NCBI GenBank assembly: GCA_026545225.1
Contig: CM048847.1
Location: 5,022,001 to 5,086,000, forward strand
DNA length: 64,000 nt
Source: Cornus controversa
Lineage: Eukaryota; Streptophyta; Magnoliopsida; Cornales; Cornaceae
Direction of reading: 5' to 3'
Below the pieces are notes generated by a model. That model searched no databases. It was not told the DNA's origin and worked only from the letters and a program-made list of their open reading frames with translations. This document shows positions 11,631-22,200 of the stretch, piece after piece. The position numbers and the translations under genes are program-made. Each line of letters opens with the position of its first letter. Position 1 is the stretch's first letter.

Positions 11631-11846
11631 TCCATAGGTAATCAAACCTATTATTTAGACAACTATCAACCATTGCCTATCTCCAAACTACGTTATGGTT
11701 TGGCCATCCGTCCTTAGGTGTTCAAATCTACGACTTTGATACCCTAGGTTTTTCAAACCTAATGCTTTAACAGCAATCCAGAGTTCCTCAAATCCTCAAC
11801 CTTTACCCGTCGCCCCTAGGTATTCCAACCTAGTGCTCTGATACCA
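11631..11846 (-). repeat. Four tRNA-iMet-like modules, the last containing the PBS
   Basis: Four degenerate units of about 32-36 bp are visible on the + strand: 11631-11660, 11711-11743, 11743-11774 and 11815-11846. Each has a TAGGT...ACCTA-type small hairpin followed by a version of GCTTTGATACC. The second ends CTTTGATACC and the fourth ends GCTCTGATACCA, the perfect PBS complement. The layout, a hairpin of T-arm size with TTCAAACCT then an acceptor-like CTCTGATACCA, resembles the 3' half of plant initiator tRNA-Met (T-arm CAGGATCGAAACCTG then GCTCTGATACCA). The same set occurs in family III. Confidence 0.6.
11835..11846 (-). other. Primer-binding site for initiator tRNA-Met
   Basis: Minus strand TGGTATCAGAGC, complementary to the 3' end of plant initiator tRNA-Met. 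It lies three bases inside the LTR end. This fixes LTR I-2 as the 5' LTR of a minus-strand element. Confidence 0.93.
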
Positions 11847-12097
11847 TGTTGTCATGCCCCGGTTTCTGACACCCGGTTAGGAGCGAGGGAAACGGGGGTG
11901 AATCCGTAATTTCACTTCAAGATCCCAAACCTTAGTCTCATTATAATCTATTCTATTGCGGAAGCATTCTATATGTACACCCTTCAGGTGACATAAGATC
12001 ATCAATGGCCCATTGCAAATGATTTTCACGAAAATCGGGCATGACCCATTCTAAATAATCAGCTCCTGGCATATTACACTTGCTTTACAATTCACAT

Positions 12098-12173
12098 GGA
12101 CACTTCTGGGCACGTGTCCCCCTAGCATTTATATCTAACAAAAAAAAAAATGGACACTTCTGGGCACGTATCC
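12098..12173 (-). repeat. Twin stem-loop in LTR I-2 U5
   Basis: Second copy of the paired GGACAC...GTGTCC structure. The same GTATCC mutation is seen in the second loop as in LTR I-1, so the mutation predates the insertion. Confidence 0.75.
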
Positions 12174-13027
12174 CCCCAACATTCCTACAACATGCATAAT
12201 AGAATCTAAAATATACATGTCTCAGTCCTTGAATGTCCGTATTATATACATACATCACATGAATGAAATACATCTGAAGGGATTGACTCAACATAATCAC
12301 TCCATACGTTTAATCCAAATGTACAACATTCATCTACTATCCTGAACATAAAATAGATTCTAAGGAATCTAACTACTACCTCTGCAACTGGTGCTATCAG
12401 TTTCCCCAACTGACTCCATAATCGGCAATACCTGCAAAACCTGGGAGGGGGTGAGCTCAAAGGCCCAACAAGGTATGTAGAACCATACTATCATCGCAGC
12501 AGCAGGTCGATCCTCACATATTCTCAAAAGTATACATGCACTTAAATATATCACAATATTTAAAGTCATGCCCCTCCTAGCATATATGAACCAACAATGC
12601 ACATGGCAGTTCTAGCACTTATGAACATTTAAATCAACTACTCATGACTTATGAAAATCATTTACAACATGTTCAAAAGCAATACACATCCAGCATCAAT
12701 ATGTATAGAAAACATATATGAATTGAAGCATTTACATGAACAATGTAAATCAAATACCACGTCACCTACTCAACAAGATCCATTAAATCATGCATAAATG
12801 CACATGAAATTGCTACATGGCTACATGACAGATATTCATGCGTTTTACCCATAAACAATCACGTTTTTCAAATCATGCGTGATGCTTTCCACCTCAATGC
12901 ATATACATAGATATTTATGTATATATATATATATATCAAATTGACAGTCACATTTCGTATATATAACACACGCCACAAATTTCCGGAAATCACTTTAATG
13001 GGGACTAGCTTATCACTCCATCCATAG

Positions 13028-13145
13028 TAAGGGTCTCTTCGGCACCCAAACTCTGCTTACGCTTCTCGGTTCACTATTCCGACGGATGCGCCATCCGCTT
13101 GGCCAAGTCTTGGGTCTTTCACCCTAGGGGTCATCCCCTTATCTT
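13028..13145 (-). repeat. Hairpin cluster in LTR I-2
   Basis: Same CGGAT...ATCCG and AGGGG...CCCCT inverted repeats as at 6241-6358. Confidence 0.65.
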
Positions 13146-13568
13146 AATTTTCAATGTTGTCACGCCCCAAAAACTCGCTTTTCAAATAGTGCACATAATC
13201 ACATCAATGCACTTATCCACACCATGAATGCATTTTCATCAAATCAATGCATTTTCTTTTCACCTCAAGATTGTCACCATGTCATCACACTCATATCATG
13301 GAAATCGTCATGCTTATGCATTTTTCAAGAAAATCATATCTTTCATGCATAAATCTATAAACACCACATTTTCCCGTTTTCACCAATGAACACACTTTTC
13401 ACCGAAATCATTCATAGTCACATTTGCACATACACAACATATACAAGTCACATCCTGCATATAATCACATGTACATGTATATTAGCATAGATATAATCAT
13501 GCTTTCACTCCAATCCTGCATTTACAACGAGCAACCAGCATGCATTCGTACAACCATATACAATCACG

Positions 13569-13570
<2 letters not shown>

Positions 13571-13611
<41 letters not shown>
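13571..13611. repeat. (AT)n microsatellite
   Basis: TA dinucleotide run, followed by further short tracts to about 14020. Slightly longer than its partner in LTR I-1. Confidence 0.95.
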
Positions 13612-13613
<2 letters not shown>

Positions 13614-15426
13614 ATATCATGTCACCCATATAGGTAGTAAAAACATACATAACACTTCACATATTTTATGCTTTTCCAAAGCCCTTCTATGCTATAATCC
13701 ATTTAGCATGCATTTCTACTACTGCACCAAACATATAATCACATATATATTTACGTATACTCAACTCATGCATAAGAATCATATATGCATGCAAGGCAAC
13801 ATCTAGCTAAATATACATATATAATTTAGCATACTTTACATGGCTCAATCCCTAAATATACATATAACAATGCAAATCGGCCTCTACATTTAACAATGCT
13901 CTTACCCTCCAAGCCTACGTATATATATATACCCACATATATATATATATCCTCACCTCCCACGTATATACATATATATATCCACCTTTATATATATATA
14001 TGCACATATATATATGCAAACACCACATGTGACCAAATTAAGAACATATGTAAAATTAATCAACATAGTCAAATATACATAGAGATAGAGGCAAGAATCA
14101 ACTTGCCTTGGGTCCCGCTTTCGCTAAGTCCGCATCTGCAAAGCGATCCAGACCCGATCTCGATCCAGCCCAATGCCGTAGTCCACACCACTGATCCAAC
14201 TGAACCATTTTTCTTTCCTTTTCAATTTCCATGCTTGACCCAAGTTAATTGATCTAAAATGGCAGCCCATTTCAATCAATTCAACCCACAAACCAGTCGC
14301 CATACGCTCTACAAACCCGAGCTAAAATAGCCCATAACCAAGCCATCATCTTGCTACCAAAAAGAGTCCAAAGATCAATTACCGAGTTCACTTACAATCC
14401 AACCTAATCAACTCAAGACTCAACTTCAGCCCACTGTCCATGCCGACACCACAAGGCCACCATTTTCACAACCAAACAGTAAAATTAAATTAAAAATCAA
14501 CTAAATCCAACTTTGGCCCATCATCCACATACAATCTCTACCCCTTCATTAGCCCAAAACTAATCCATGGTTAAACCAATTATTGAAACCCAATTCAGCC
14601 CAAGATATTCTTCACTAACCCAGTTCCTTCACCACAATTAAACCCCATATTGTAGCCCAACAAGACTCAAATCAGTTGACCCACAAGCAGTCCAAACCGT
14701 GACCAACCTGCCACCTCCATGAGCCGCCTCAGCCCAACAACCCACCAGCACCACCATCCTCACAACCGAGAATTCCCTCACCCAGCCATGCGCAGCCTTC
14801 ACCACAAGAAACTTAATCCAAGCCATGGAGCACCGAAAGCTCATAACCCATGAACAAAACAGCCCACACCACCATCATCATGCTCAAATCAAGCTCCTCA
14901 AACAACAACAATGGAGTAGCCGAACAAACCCAGCTCACTTTCAAGCCGTGTTCACCATTACTCACCACCATGGCCAATCCAGCCTTCACCTTCACATGTG
15001 AACCACCATCTTTGCCTCACCGTGAACCCACATGGCAGCCCTGAATAGCCAAGCTCACATCAGCCAAAGCCCAACCAATTCTCGCCGACACCTCCACGGA
15101 CAGTCGCTAGACCCAACCAGCCCCATCATGCGAGCCCTCCCTGTTCTGTGACCATCATCACCCATGAACTAACCTCCAAAACCAATTAAAACCTGTCAAA
15201 ACCACTATCAAAAACCAGCGCGCAACCGTCGGTCGAAACGGCGAACCAGAACAGCCATCTTTTCTTTCGTCTTCCTCGACGGTCCACCGTCGGAATAACC
15301 CTATGAACGACCACCAGCTGCTCCAACCGATCACCCACGCATAGTCAAATCATCAGCCACCATTGAGAACCCCAGCCAAGTCTCCAGCGTTTGAAAACCC
15401 AGCAACTCCGGCCACCACTTCAACTA

Positions 15427-15608
15427 CCTTTCTCTATATTTCTCAGTATGATCACTTTCTCTTTCTAACCATTTTCTTCTTTCTTTTTATTTCATTTCTC
15501 TCTTCTCTTCTCGGTTTCTCTCTTTCTCTCTCTTTCTTCTTCTCTTTTCTTTTTCCTTTTCTTTTTCTTCTTTTCTCCTTTTCTTTCTTTCTTTCCTCCC
15601 TTATCTCC
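15427..15608 (-). repeat. Pyrimidine tract in LTR I-2
   Basis: Counterpart of 8660-8838, with a few substitutions. Confidence 0.8.
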
Positions 15609-15986
15609 AGCCGACCCACGTGGGTCTCTCTTTATTTGAATCATTTTCTTGCACACTCACACACCACATATTCTGTGCACCACTCTCATCCACACAATCT
15701 CATACATACATATAATAATATATATATGCATCTACAAGTATTTATAATTAAAAATAAACACACTCGCTATATATAAATAAATAAATATATATATATATAT
15801 ATATTCTCTTCAACTATATATATAATCCTATATATATATAGGTATCCATATCCTCCACCTCCATATAAATATATATAAAATTTCATCCATATATATATAT
15901 TCGCATTTTCGAATTTAATTAATTCAAAAAAAATAACCCGGTCCAAAAATAATCCGAAACCGGTTAAAATTATTCCGGTCCTTACA

Positions 15987-17863
15987 TGTTTTCTTTCAAA
16001 AGGTTGTATTTCCAAAAAATCGTGACACAATAAGAATCGTACGTTGTTGTTGCCAAATTAAATATTCTAGACATCTAAAAGACTCAACGATCATGCCGAT
16101 CCAATCTTCATCATGTTTTGTTTGAGTCGTTTTGATCAAAAAATAGAAATTCGTAGTAAATCGTGCATGATCACAACTGTTTCGTGCATTGTGCCTGAAT
16201 CGACCGTCTGCACATCAAAAAATAAATGAGCATGGCAACATCAATTTTAAACTTATTTTGTTTGAGTTGTTTTGTTTCAAAAAGTCAAATTACTTAAGAA
16301 ATTGTACCATAATCAGAATTTGACGTTGCTTGTTGCCTAAATCAACCGCCTAGAAGTCCAAAAGACACAACGAGCATGCCAGTCCAATCTTCATCATGTT
16401 TGTTCAAGTTGTTTAGATTCGAGAAGAGAAATTCATCGTAGAAAACGTTCATTATCACAACTGTATCGTGCTTTGGCTCTGAATCGACTGTCTAGACAAG
16501 CAAAAGTAATGTGCATGCAACAACGAATTAAAATTAGTTTCGTTTGAGTTCTTTTATTTCAGAAAGTCCTATTCAAAGAGAAATCGTGTATTATCCCAAT
16601 CGTATGGTGCTTTTGGCCAGAGTCAACCCTTTGGACATCTGAAATAAATGGGCATGGCAACAACAATTTTAAACTAGTTTCGTTTGAGTTGTTTTGTTTC
16701 AAAAATTCAAATTTCTAGAGTAATCATGCCACAATTAGAATTTGGCATTGCTTTTTGCCAAATTTGACCACCTAGACATCCAAAATACACAATGAGCATA
16801 CTGATCCAATCTTTATCACGTTTTGTTAGGGTTATTCTTATTCGAAAAGAGCAATTCATAGTAGAAATTGTGTATTATCCCAATCGTATTATGTTTTGTG
16901 CCAGAATCGACCGTCTTGACGTCAGAAAGAAATGAGCATGCAACATTAATTTCAAATTAGTGTCATTTGAGTTGTTGTCTTTCAAAAAGTTCTATACCTA
17001 GAAAAATTGTGCCACAATAAGAATCGTACGTTGTTGTTGCCAAATTCAATATTCTAGACATCCAAAAGACTCAACGATCACGCTGATCTAGTCTTCATCA
17101 TGTTTTGTTTCTGTCATTTTGATTCAAAAAAAGAAATTCGTAGTGAAATCGTGCATGATCACAACTGTATTGTGCATTATGCCAGAATTGACTGTCTGGA
17201 CATCAGAAAAGAAATGAGCTTTGCAACATCAATTTTAAACTTGTTTTATTTGAGTTGTTTTGTTTCAAAAAGCTGAATTACTTGAGAAATTGTACCATAA
17301 TCAGAATTTGAGGTTGCATGTTCCCTAAATCGACTGCCTAGACGTCCAAAAGACACAACGAGCATGCTAGCCCAATCTTCATTATGTTTGTTCGAGTTGT
17401 TTAGTTTCGAGAAGAGCAATTCATCGTAGAAATCGTTCGTTATCATAACTGTATCGTGCTTTGGCTCTGAATCGACTGTCTAGACATCCAAAAGTAATAT
17501 GCATGCAACAACGAATTTAAATTAGTTTCATTTGAGTTCTATTATTTCAGAAAGTCCGATTCAAAGAGAAATCGTGCATTATCCCAATCGTATGGTGCTT
17601 TGGGCCTGAATCAACCGTTTAGACATCAGAAATAAATGAGCGTGGCAACAACAATTTTAAACTAGTTTCGTTTTATTTGTTTTGCTTCAAAAATTCAAAT
17701 TCCTAGAGTAATTGTGCCACAATTTGAATTTGACGTTGCTCTTTGCCAAATTTGACCACCTAGAAATCCAAAATACACATCGAGCATACTGATCCAATCT
17801 TCATCACGTTTTATTAGGGTTATTCTTATTCGAAAAGAGCAATTCATAGTACAAATCATGTAT
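15987..17863. repeat. Satellite block S2
   Basis: Same ~141-bp monomers in the same A/B order as S1, about 13 monomers. It begins in the middle of a B4 monomer, whereas S1 ended in a B2 monomer. The family I composite is therefore not a clean insertion into one uninterrupted array; satellite was lost at its left edge. Confidence 0.92.
17859..17863 (+). repeat. Target-site duplication, left copy (TGTAT)
   Basis: TGTAT precedes the LTR start and is repeated at 19291-19295. Removing the element and one copy restores AATCATGTATTATCCC, which fits the satellite consensus. Confidence 0.9.
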
Positions 17864-19290
17864 TGATAAGTGTTCAATTCTATGCATTTGAACCCTCTTT
17901 ATTGCTTATGTTAGTTCCATTTTTGCGTTTACCGAGATATGTTTATGGTATTTTTGTGTTTTTGATGTATTGCAGGTATTAGAGTAAATGGAGCAAAGTT
18001 TGAAGTTATTTGCAGCTGAAGAGGAAAAATCAGAATTACAGCCAAAGGCATCTCGATCAATCGAGATGTTGATTTTGATTAATCGAAATCTCGATTGATC
18101 GAGATCCCATTCCGATTGATCAAAATCTTGATCAATCGAGATCCAATCTCGATTGATCGAGATTCTGCAGAATCCACTTGGCCACTTGCTCACCTGCTCT
18201 CCCACTTGCAACAAAATCCCCCTTTTTGCACGACTTAGGGGGATTTTCTGACTTGAACAAGACCCTTGGGGACCTTCTTGATACAAAGGATATATATATT
18301 GATATATATATATATATGGTGGGCCCCAAGGTTGAAAAGGAAGCCAAAAAGCACACAAAAAGGGACATATCTCTCATATCTCAAATATCTCTCAATATAC
18401 ATCAGACCATCCAAGGAGAGACCTTCGGGAGAGGAAGAAGAGGAGCTGAACCAGACCAAGAAGCTTCACTTTCTTCATCAATGGAAGGGTGCAAGGCTGC
18501 CATGACCAACTAACTCCTCCACTAGGGTGTGGTTGACACACCTAGCCATGTAAACTTGTTCATTTTTGTAGCACTTGGGGATTTGTAGTTAAATGTTGAT
18601 TATTTAGCCTAGTGAATATGTACACAAATACATTTCTTATATATATTCATTTGATGTGGAATTTATTCTTGTCTTAGAGTAGATTTTGTCACTTGGATGC
18701 ACAACATTTGCATATTCCACAAGAAGTGCAAATGATGGCTAGATAATGGTGTTTAAATGAATGTGTGATGTTTGCTTGTATAGACCATGCCAAGACAAGG
18801 TAGTTTGGATGCATGTAGTGTTCAATTAGAGAGTAGGGTAATTAGGTAGTTAGTTAGGTTGAAGAGCTATGCTTGTTGAAGATGGATTATGATAGGTTAG
18901 CACACACATTGATCTTTTGATATGTTATTGAGGTCACAAGCCTAATGACATTGTTAGGCATTTAATTTATGAATCCCATGCTTGCTACACTTATGAACAT
19001 GTGAATGGCTAGTGGTGGAAACCACCCCTAGCTCTCTCTCCCACTTTACTCTTTAATTTTATTGTCATTTCATTCATGCAATAGATTATAAACAAAAATC
19101 CAAAAACCTATTTTTAGAATTAAAGTAGAATTAATCTTCCTTTAAGGCAATTTTGACTAGTCCTCGTGGGATCGATACCCTCTATATAGAACCCTATCTG
19201 CAAAGATTCGTGCTTTTGCGAGTCGTTAAATTATATTTTGATAAAAGGGCAAAATTAAGCTTACAATTTAATCCGAGTTTAGCCACATCA
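17864..19290 (+). mobile_element. Solo LTR of an unrelated retrotransposon (1427 bp)
   Basis: Starts TGATAAGTG and ends CACATCA, so TG...CA with short imperfect inverted ends, flanked by TGTAT duplications. No internal region is present, so this is a solo LTR left by recombination between the two LTRs of a full element. The 3' part (GTGGGATCGATACCCTCTAT, then CTGCAAAGATTCGTGC, then GCGAGTCGTTAAATTAT) has the look of the U5 of plant Ty3/Gypsy Athila/Tat-type elements. This suggests plus polarity, but I rely on memory for that. A TATATA run at 18287-18316 could serve as the promoter TATA. The short frames at 18132-18513 are overlapping and unconvincing. Confidence 0.88.
18051..18164. repeat. 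Palindromic CTCGATYRATCGAG array in the solo LTR
   Basis: CTCGATCAATCGAG and its reverse complement CTCGATTGATCGAG recur about five times within 115 bp, some copies degenerate (for example GATTAATCGAAATC). The alternating orientations can fold into one long stem. It is a candidate binding-site cluster or RNA hairpin; the function is unknown. Confidence 0.8.
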
Positions 19291-19295
19291 TGTAT
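19291..19295 (+). repeat. Target-site duplication, right copy (TGTAT)
   Basis: Matches 17859-17863. Confidence 0.9.
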
Positions 19296-22200
19296 TATCC
19301 CAATCGTATGGTGTTTTGTGCCAGAATCGACCATCTTGATGTCAAAAAGAAACGAGCATGAAACAATCATTTCAAATTAGTGTCGTTTGAGTTGTTGTCT
19401 TTCGAAAAGTTCTATACCTAGAAAAATTGTGACACAATAAGAATCATACGTTGTTGTTGCCATATTCAATATTCTTGACATCGAAAAGGCTCAACGATCA
19501 TGCCGATCCAATCTTCATCATGTTTTATTTCTGTCATTTTGATTCAAAAATAGAAATTCGTAGTAAAATCGTGCATGATCACAACTGTTTCGTGCATTGT
19601 GCCAGAATAGACCGTCTGGACATCAAAAAATAAATGAGCATGGCAACATCAATTTTAAGCTTATTTTGTTTGAGTTGTTTTGTTTCAAAAAGTCAAATTA
19701 CTTTAGAAATTGTACCACAATCAGAATTTGACGTTACATATTGCCTAAATTGACCGCCTTAACATCCGAAAGACACAACGAGCATGCCAGTCCAATCTTC
19801 ATCATGTTTGTTCGAGTTGTTCAGATTCGAGAAGGGCAATTCATCATAGAAATCATTCATTATCACAACCGTATCCTGCTTTGGCTCAGAATTGACTGTC
19901 TAGACATCCAAAAGAAATGAGCATTAAACATCGATTTTAAATTAGTTTCATTTGAGTTCTATTGTTTCGAAAAGTCCTATTCAAAGAGAAATAGTGCATT
20001 ATCCTGATTGTGTGGTGGTTTTGGCCAGAATCAACCGTTTGGACATCTCAAATAAATGGGCGTGGCAACAACAATTTTAAACTAGTTTCGTTTGAGTTAT
20101 TTTGTTTCAAAAATTCAAATTGCTAGAGTAATCATGCCACAGTTAGAATTTGGCATTGCTTTTTGCCATATTTGACCACCTAGACATCCAAAATACAAAA
20201 CGAGCATACTGATCCATTCTTCATCACGTTTTGTTAGGGTTTTTCTTATTTGAAAAGAGCAATTCATAGTAGAAATCATGTATTATCCCAATTGTATGGT
20301 GTTTTGTGCCAGAATCGACCGTCTTGACGTCAGAAAGAAATGAGCATGCAACATTAATTTCAAATTAGTGTCGTTTGAGTTGTTGTCTTTCAAAAAGTTC
20401 TATACCTAGAAAAATTGTGCCATAATAAGAATCGTACGTTGTTGTTGCCAAATTCAATATTCTAGACATCCAAAAGACTCAACGATCATGCTGATCGAAT
20501 CTTCATCATGTTTTGTTTCTGTCATTTTGATTCAAACATAAAAATTCGTAGTAAAATCGTGCATGATCACAACTGTATCGTGCATTATGACAGAATCGAC
20601 CGTTTGGATATCAGAAAAAAATGAGCATGGCAACATCGATTTTAAACTTGTTTTATTTGAGTTGTTTTATTTCAAAACGCTAAATTACTTCAGAAATTGG
20701 ACCACAATCAGAATTCGACGTTGCATGTTGCCTAAATCGACCGCCTAGACGTCTAAAAGACACAACGAGGGTGCCAGTCCAATCTTCATCATGTTTATTC
20801 GAGTCGTTTAGATTCGAGAAGAGCAATTCATCAGAGAAATCGTTCATTATCACAACCGTATCCTGCTTTGGCTCAGAATCGACTGTGTCGACATCCAAAA
20901 GAAATGAGAATGCAACAACGATTTTAAATTAGTTTCATTTGAGTTCTTTTAATTTGAAAAGTCCAATTCAAAGAGAAATCTTGCATTATCCTAATCGTAT
21001 GGTGCTTTGGGCTAGAATCAACCGTTTGGACATCCGACATAAATGGGCGTGGCAAGAACAATTTTAAACTAGTTTCATCTGAGTTGTTTTGTTTCAAAAA
21101 TTCAAATTCCTTGAGTAATCGTGCCGCAATTAGAATTTGACGTTGTTTTTTGTCAAATTTGACCACCAAGACATCCAAAATACACAACGAGCTTACCGAT
21201 CCAATCTTCATCACGTTTTGTTAGGGTTATTCTTATTCGAAAAGAGCAATTCATAGTAGAAATCGTGTATTATCCAAATCGTATGGTGCTTTGTGCCATA
21301 ATTGACTTTCTTGCCATCAAAAAGAAATGAGCATGCAACAACAATTTTAAATTAGTGTCGTTTGAGTTGTTTTCTTTCGAAAAGTTCTATTCCTAGAAAA
21401 ATTGCGCCACAATAAGAATCATACGTTGTTGTTACCAAATTCAATATTCTAGACATACAAAAGACTCAACGATCATGCCGATCCAATCTTCATCATGTTT
21501 TGTTTGAGTCGTTTTGATCCGAAAATAGAAATTCGTAGCAAATCGTGCATGATCACAACTGGACCGTGCATTGTGCCAGAATCGAACGTCTGGACATCAG
21601 AAAAGAAATGAGCATGCCAAAATCGATTTTAAACTTGTTTTCTTTGAGTTATTTTGTTTCAAAATGTCAAATTACTTGAGAAATTATACCACAATCAGAA
21701 TTTGACGTTGCATGTTGCCTAAATCGACCACCTGGACATCCAAAAGACACAACGAGCATGCTAGTCCAATCTTCATCATGCTTGTTCGAGTTATTTATAT
21801 TCGAGAAGAGCAATTCATCATAGAAATCGTTCATTGTCATAACCGTATCGTGCATTGGCTCAGAATCGACTCTGTAGACATCCAAAAGAAATGAGAATGC
21901 AACAACAATTTTAAATTAGTTTCATTTAAGTTCTTTCATTTCAAAAAGTCCAATTCAAAGAGAAATCGTGCATTATCCCAACCGTATGGTGCTTTTGGCC
22001 AGAATCAACCGTTTGGACATCCAAAATAAATGGGCGTGGCAACAACAATTTTAAACTAGTTTCGTTTCAGTTGTTTTTTTCAAAAATTCAAATTCCTAGA
22101 GTAATCGTGCCACAATTAGAATTTGGCGTTACTTTTTGCCAAATTTGACCACCTAGACATCCAAAATACACAACGAGCATACTGATCCAACCTTCATCAT

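Larger units (their letters stand above)
11220..11846 (-). promoter_or_regulatory. Conserved leader next to the PBS (family I)
   Basis: About 630 bp that is clearly homologous to 44220-44856 of family III. Shared words include the CGTCATCCAGACGA / CGTCACCCGGACGA pair, GTAAGAGAAG, CTAATCTAAGAAAAA-like words, CAACTCAACG/A and CAATTCTGGGAGT. Other interior segments of the two families are much less alike. In LTR retrotransposons the packaging and dimerisation signals lie downstream of the PBS, so selective conservation here suggests a shared signal recognised by the same helper element. The function is inferred. Confidence 0.6.
9208..11849 (-). mobile_element. Family I internal region (2642 bp), non-coding
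   Basis: Lies between LTR I-1 and I-2. On the minus strand it begins with the PBS (11835-11846) and ends with the PPT (9208-9221). No minus-strand frame of useful length is open, apart from a short vestige beside the PPT, so no gag, protease, reverse transcriptase, RNase H or integrase is encoded. The + strand frames at 9722-10000 and 10059-10388 run antisense to the element and have no recognisable content. A non-coding interior with intact PBS and PPT is the definition of a LARD-like element that must be mobilised in trans. Confidence 0.85.
4863..15986 (-). mobile_element. Family I LARD-like composite: partial leader + LTR + internal + LTR
   Basis: Non-autonomous LTR retrotransposon read on the minus strand. 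From left to right it contains a truncated copy of the PBS-proximal leader (4863-5065), an LTR (5066-9207), an internal region (9208-11849) and a second LTR (11850-15986). The interior is only 2.6 kb and has no gag or pol reading frame, while the LTRs exceed 4.1 kb; these are the proportions of large retrotransposon derivatives. Leader-LTR-interior-LTR is not a standard insertion. The leftmost LTR and its target duplication are missing, so this is probably the remains of a tandem LTR-interior array cut back by a deletion. The right flank is TGTTT at 15987. Confidence 0.85.
11850..15986 (-). mobile_element. LTR I-2 (4137 bp), the 5' LTR
   Basis: Same organisation as LTR I-1. Minus strand TGTAAGGACCGG to GGGGCATGACA; the terminal CG of I-1 is CA here, as expected for a deaminated CpG. 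Sub-parts: twin stem-loop 12098-12173, hairpin cluster 13028-13145, (AT)n 13571-13611, GC-richer block 14100-15420, pyrimidine tract 15427-15608. Deletion of about 27 bp near 15090 relative to I-1. The right end at 15986 abuts satellite of class B4. Confidence 0.92.

Noticed and set aside
11711-11846. A real tRNA gene or tRNA-derived SINE in the leader
   Set aside because: Only the T-arm-like and acceptor-like half is present, with no anticodon arm, D-arm or A-box, and no SINE tail. Similarity to tRNA is limited to repeated short modules.
17855-17864. Ten-base direct repeat ATCATGTATT around the 17864 element, suggesting a Mutator-like transposon
   Set aside because: No long terminal inverted repeats exist. 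Placing the ends at TG...CA gives a clean 5-bp TGTAT duplication; the extra matching bases belong to the element ends and the target.
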